A stretch of 7,062 nucleotides of DNA from assembly GCA_028877005.1 (NCBI GenBank), contig JAGWPI010000179.1, positions 1 through 7,062 on the forward strand, read 5' to 3'. The notes under the pieces are model-generated. The model searched no databases and was not told the origin of the DNA. It saw only the letters and a list, made by a program, of their open reading frames with translations. Position numbers and translations under genes: made by a program. This stretch comes from Bacteroidota bacterium. Lineage in GTDB: Bacteria > Bacteroidota > Bacteroidia > Chitinophagales > Chitinophagaceae. Of the stretch, positions 5,129-7,062 are shown in pieces. Every line of letters begins with the position of its first letter. The first letter of the stretch is position 1.

Positions 5129-7062
5129 ATGAGTTTATTAGAAGATATGAACAGTAAGTTCAAAGAGTTTGCGCCTACTACTTGGAGTATTAAAAATAAA
5201 ACGGCTATTTACCTAATTATGCTCTTTGTAAGTATTGGTGGTATTTTTCAGTTCATTACTTTGCCTAAAGAGCAATTTCCCGATATTGTTATACCAACCA
5301 TTTATGTGCAAACCATTTATGTGGGTAACTCGCCTAAAGACATTGAAAATTTAGTTACAAGACCCATTGAAAAACAAATTAAAGGGATTACCGGAGCAAA
5401 AATTAAAAAATTTACCAGTACATCTCAGCAAGATTATTCTGCCATAACTGTTGAATTTGAAACTGATGTTAAAACAGAAGTGGCTTTGCAAAAAGTAAAA
5501 GATGCAGTAGATAAAGCCAAACAAGATTTACCTACCGATTTAACACAAGAACCTACAGTATTAGAAGTGAGTTTTAGCGATCAGCCCATTATGTACGTTA
5601 ATCTTAGTGGTGATTATGATTTGCAACAGTTAAAAAAATATGCCGATGATGTAAAAGATGAATTGGAAAATATTCCACAAATTAATAGGGTTGATGAAGT
5701 TGGTGCTCCTGATAGAGAATTTCAAATTAATATAGATAATTTTCGTATGCAAGCTGCCGGAATTACATTTGATGATATTAGTAATGCCGTTCAGCGCGAA
5801 AATTTAGATATATCAGGCGGATTATTGGATGTAGGGAATATGAAACGGAATTTGCAAATTAAAGGACAACTAAAAACAGCTGCCGATATTGCTAAGATTA
5901 TAGTACGTAACCAAACAGGTGGCCCCGTTTATTTAAAAGACATTGCCAATATTAAAGATACAACGAAAGAAAGTGAAAGTTTTGCGCGTTTAGATGGAAA
6001 AAATGTAATTACTCTTAACATTATTAAACGCTCCGGAGAAAATTTAATTGAAACAAGCGATGCGGTAAAAGCGGTTGTAGAAAAAATGAAAGGCAGTACT
6101 TTGCCCAAAGATTTAAAAGCGGTAATAACTGGCGATCAAAGTATAAAAACACGAAGTTCATTTAATGACTTAGTTAACTCCATTGTAATTGGGTTTGTAT
6201 TGGTATTAATAGTTTTGATGTTCTTTATGGGTGTCGTCAATGCATTCTTCGTTGCCTTGTCTGTTCCGCTTAGTATGTTTGTGGCATTTGTATTTTTGCC
6301 CGGTGCCGATTTAATTGTTGGATCGCATGTAACCCTTAATTTCATTGTATTATTTGCATTATTGTTTGGATTGGGAATTATTGTTGATGATGCCATTGTA
6401 GTTATTGAAAATACCCACCGAATTTTCATGCAGGGGAACGGTAAAATACCCATACAAGTTTCAGCTCGTATGGCTGCTGGAGAAGTTTTTGTACCTGTAT
6501 TTGCCGGAACACTTACCACCTTGGCTCCTTTTTTTCCATTACTTTTTTGGCCGGGTATTATTGGAAAGTTTATGATATATCTGCCCACTATGCTCATTTT
6601 TACTTTGGCAGCATCCCTAGTAGTGGCATTTATTATGAATCCTGTTTTTGCAGTTGATTTTATGAATCATCCCGAAGATGAAGTAAAGCCTCCTAAAAAA
6701 ATGTTATTTAAAAAACCGGCATTTTGGGTAGCTATTGCTGTTGGTATATTGTTAGACCTTACAGGATTAACTTTTTTTGGAAACCTGTTATTGTTTTTTA
6801 TGCTATTGGTTATTTTAAACAGGTTTGTTTTGGATGATGCTATTCATTATTTTCAAAATCATGGTTTGCCATGGATTATGAATCACTATGAAAACCTATT
6901 AAGGTGGGCTCTACATGGATGGAGGCCTGTAAAATTATTATTAGCAACTATTGGTTTGTTTTTTATAGCCCTTACATCATTTATTATTGCTATTAAAACC
7001 AATCACGTAGGTATTACTTTTTTTCCTAAAGGAGATCCTAATCAAATTTTTGTATATCTAAA
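5129..7062 (+). CDS. RND efflux permease (AcrB/HAE1-like), C-terminal part missing (runs off right edge)
   Basis: Proton-driven inner-membrane pump subunit; 644 residues are present of roughly 1,050-1,170 expected. The ATG at 5129 places about 24 cytoplasmic residues before TM1 (about 25-43), followed by the family motif LPKEQFPDI (45-53). The first periplasmic porter region spans about 50-346. TM2-TM6 lie at about 350-368, 372-390, 403-426, 453-473 and 484-508. TM4 contains GLGIIVDDAIVVIEN with the paired aspartates D420 and D421, equivalent to the proton-relay D407/D408 of AcrB. A hydrophobic pair at about 531-549 and 551-568 follows TM6 and has no counterpart in AcrB. TM7 is about 602-622, then FFPKGDPNQIFVYL opens the second periplasmic region. 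The partner Lys/Arg of the relay lies beyond the window. It is 51 bases behind the adaptor gene. The substrate is not predictable; multidrug or solvent export is the family default. Confidence 0.93.
   Translation, partial: MSLLEDMNSKFKEFAPTTWSIKNKTAIYLIMLFVSIGGIFQFITLPKEQFPDIVIPTIYVQTIYVGNSPKDIENLVTRPIEKQIKGITGAKIKKFTSTSQQDYSAITVEFETDVKTEVALQKVKDAVDKAKQDLPTDLTQEPTVLEVSFSDQPIMYVNLSGDYDLQQLKKYADDVKDELENIPQINRVDEVGAPDREFQINIDNFRMQAAGITFDDISNAVQRENLDISGGLLDVGNMKRNLQIKGQLKTAADIAKIIVRNQTGGPVYLKDIANIKDTTKESESFARLDGKNVITLNIIKRSGENLIETSDAVKAVVEKMKGSTLPKDLKAVITGDQSIKTRSSFNDLVNSIVIGFVLVLIVLMFFMGVVNAFFVALSVPLSMFVAFVFLPGADLIVGSHVTLNFIVLFALLFGLGIIVDDAIVVIENTHRIFMQGNGKIPIQVSARMAAGEVFVPVFAGTLTTLAPFFPLLFWPGIIGKFMIYLPTMLIFTLAASLVVAFIMNPVFAVDFMNHPEDEVKPPKKMLFKKPAFWVAIAVGILLDLTGLTFFGNLLLFFMLLVILNRFVLDDAIHYFQNHGLPWIMNHYENLLRWALHGWRPVKLLLATIGLFFIALTSFIIAIKTNHVGITFFPKGDPNQIFVYL

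Noticed and set aside
6136..6597. Minus-strand open frame of 153 codons inside the RND permease gene
   Set aside because: It is the antisense of a conserved membrane region (TM2-TM6). The composition is rich in Asn, Thr and Lys with no domain pattern, as expected for a shadow frame.

Overview
The window looks like chromosome from a free-living member of the Bacteroidota, plausibly near Chitinophagaceae. The DNA is strongly AT-rich and starts lack clear Shine-Dalgarno sequences. Two starts are preceded by matches to the Bacteroidota sigma promoter (TTTG, about 17-19 bases, TAnnTTTG). The proteins resemble Bacteroidota versions of their families. The family-level assignment is inference; no rRNA or other marker is present.

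Layout: positions 1-1388 hold two minus-strand genes. The first transcribed is a DUF502 membrane protein (1388 down to 747). After 79 bases comes serC, phosphoserine aminotransferase of serine (and possibly vitamin B6) biosynthesis, which runs off the left edge. A 403-base divergent spacer (1389-1791) follows, with no convincing gene but several inverted repeats and candidate promoters facing both ways.

From 1792 to the right edge there is a tight plus-strand operon: TetR/AcrR-type regulator, TolC-type outer membrane channel, lipoprotein periplasmic adaptor, and inner-membrane RND permease (cut off at the right edge). The gaps are 21, 22 and 51 bases, with no internal terminator visible. Together the last three encode a complete tripartite efflux pump spanning both membranes, and the regulator in first position probably represses its own operon. 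The substrate cannot be read from the sequence.

I found no wholly new system. The points most worth a second look are a 51-base nested inverted repeat in the divergent spacer, two promoters placed almost on top of the start codons (short or absent leaders), a possible operator, an extra hydrophobic hairpin in the RND permease between TM6 and TM7, and a Gln-rich coiled coil between the lipid anchor and the lipoyl domain of the adaptor.
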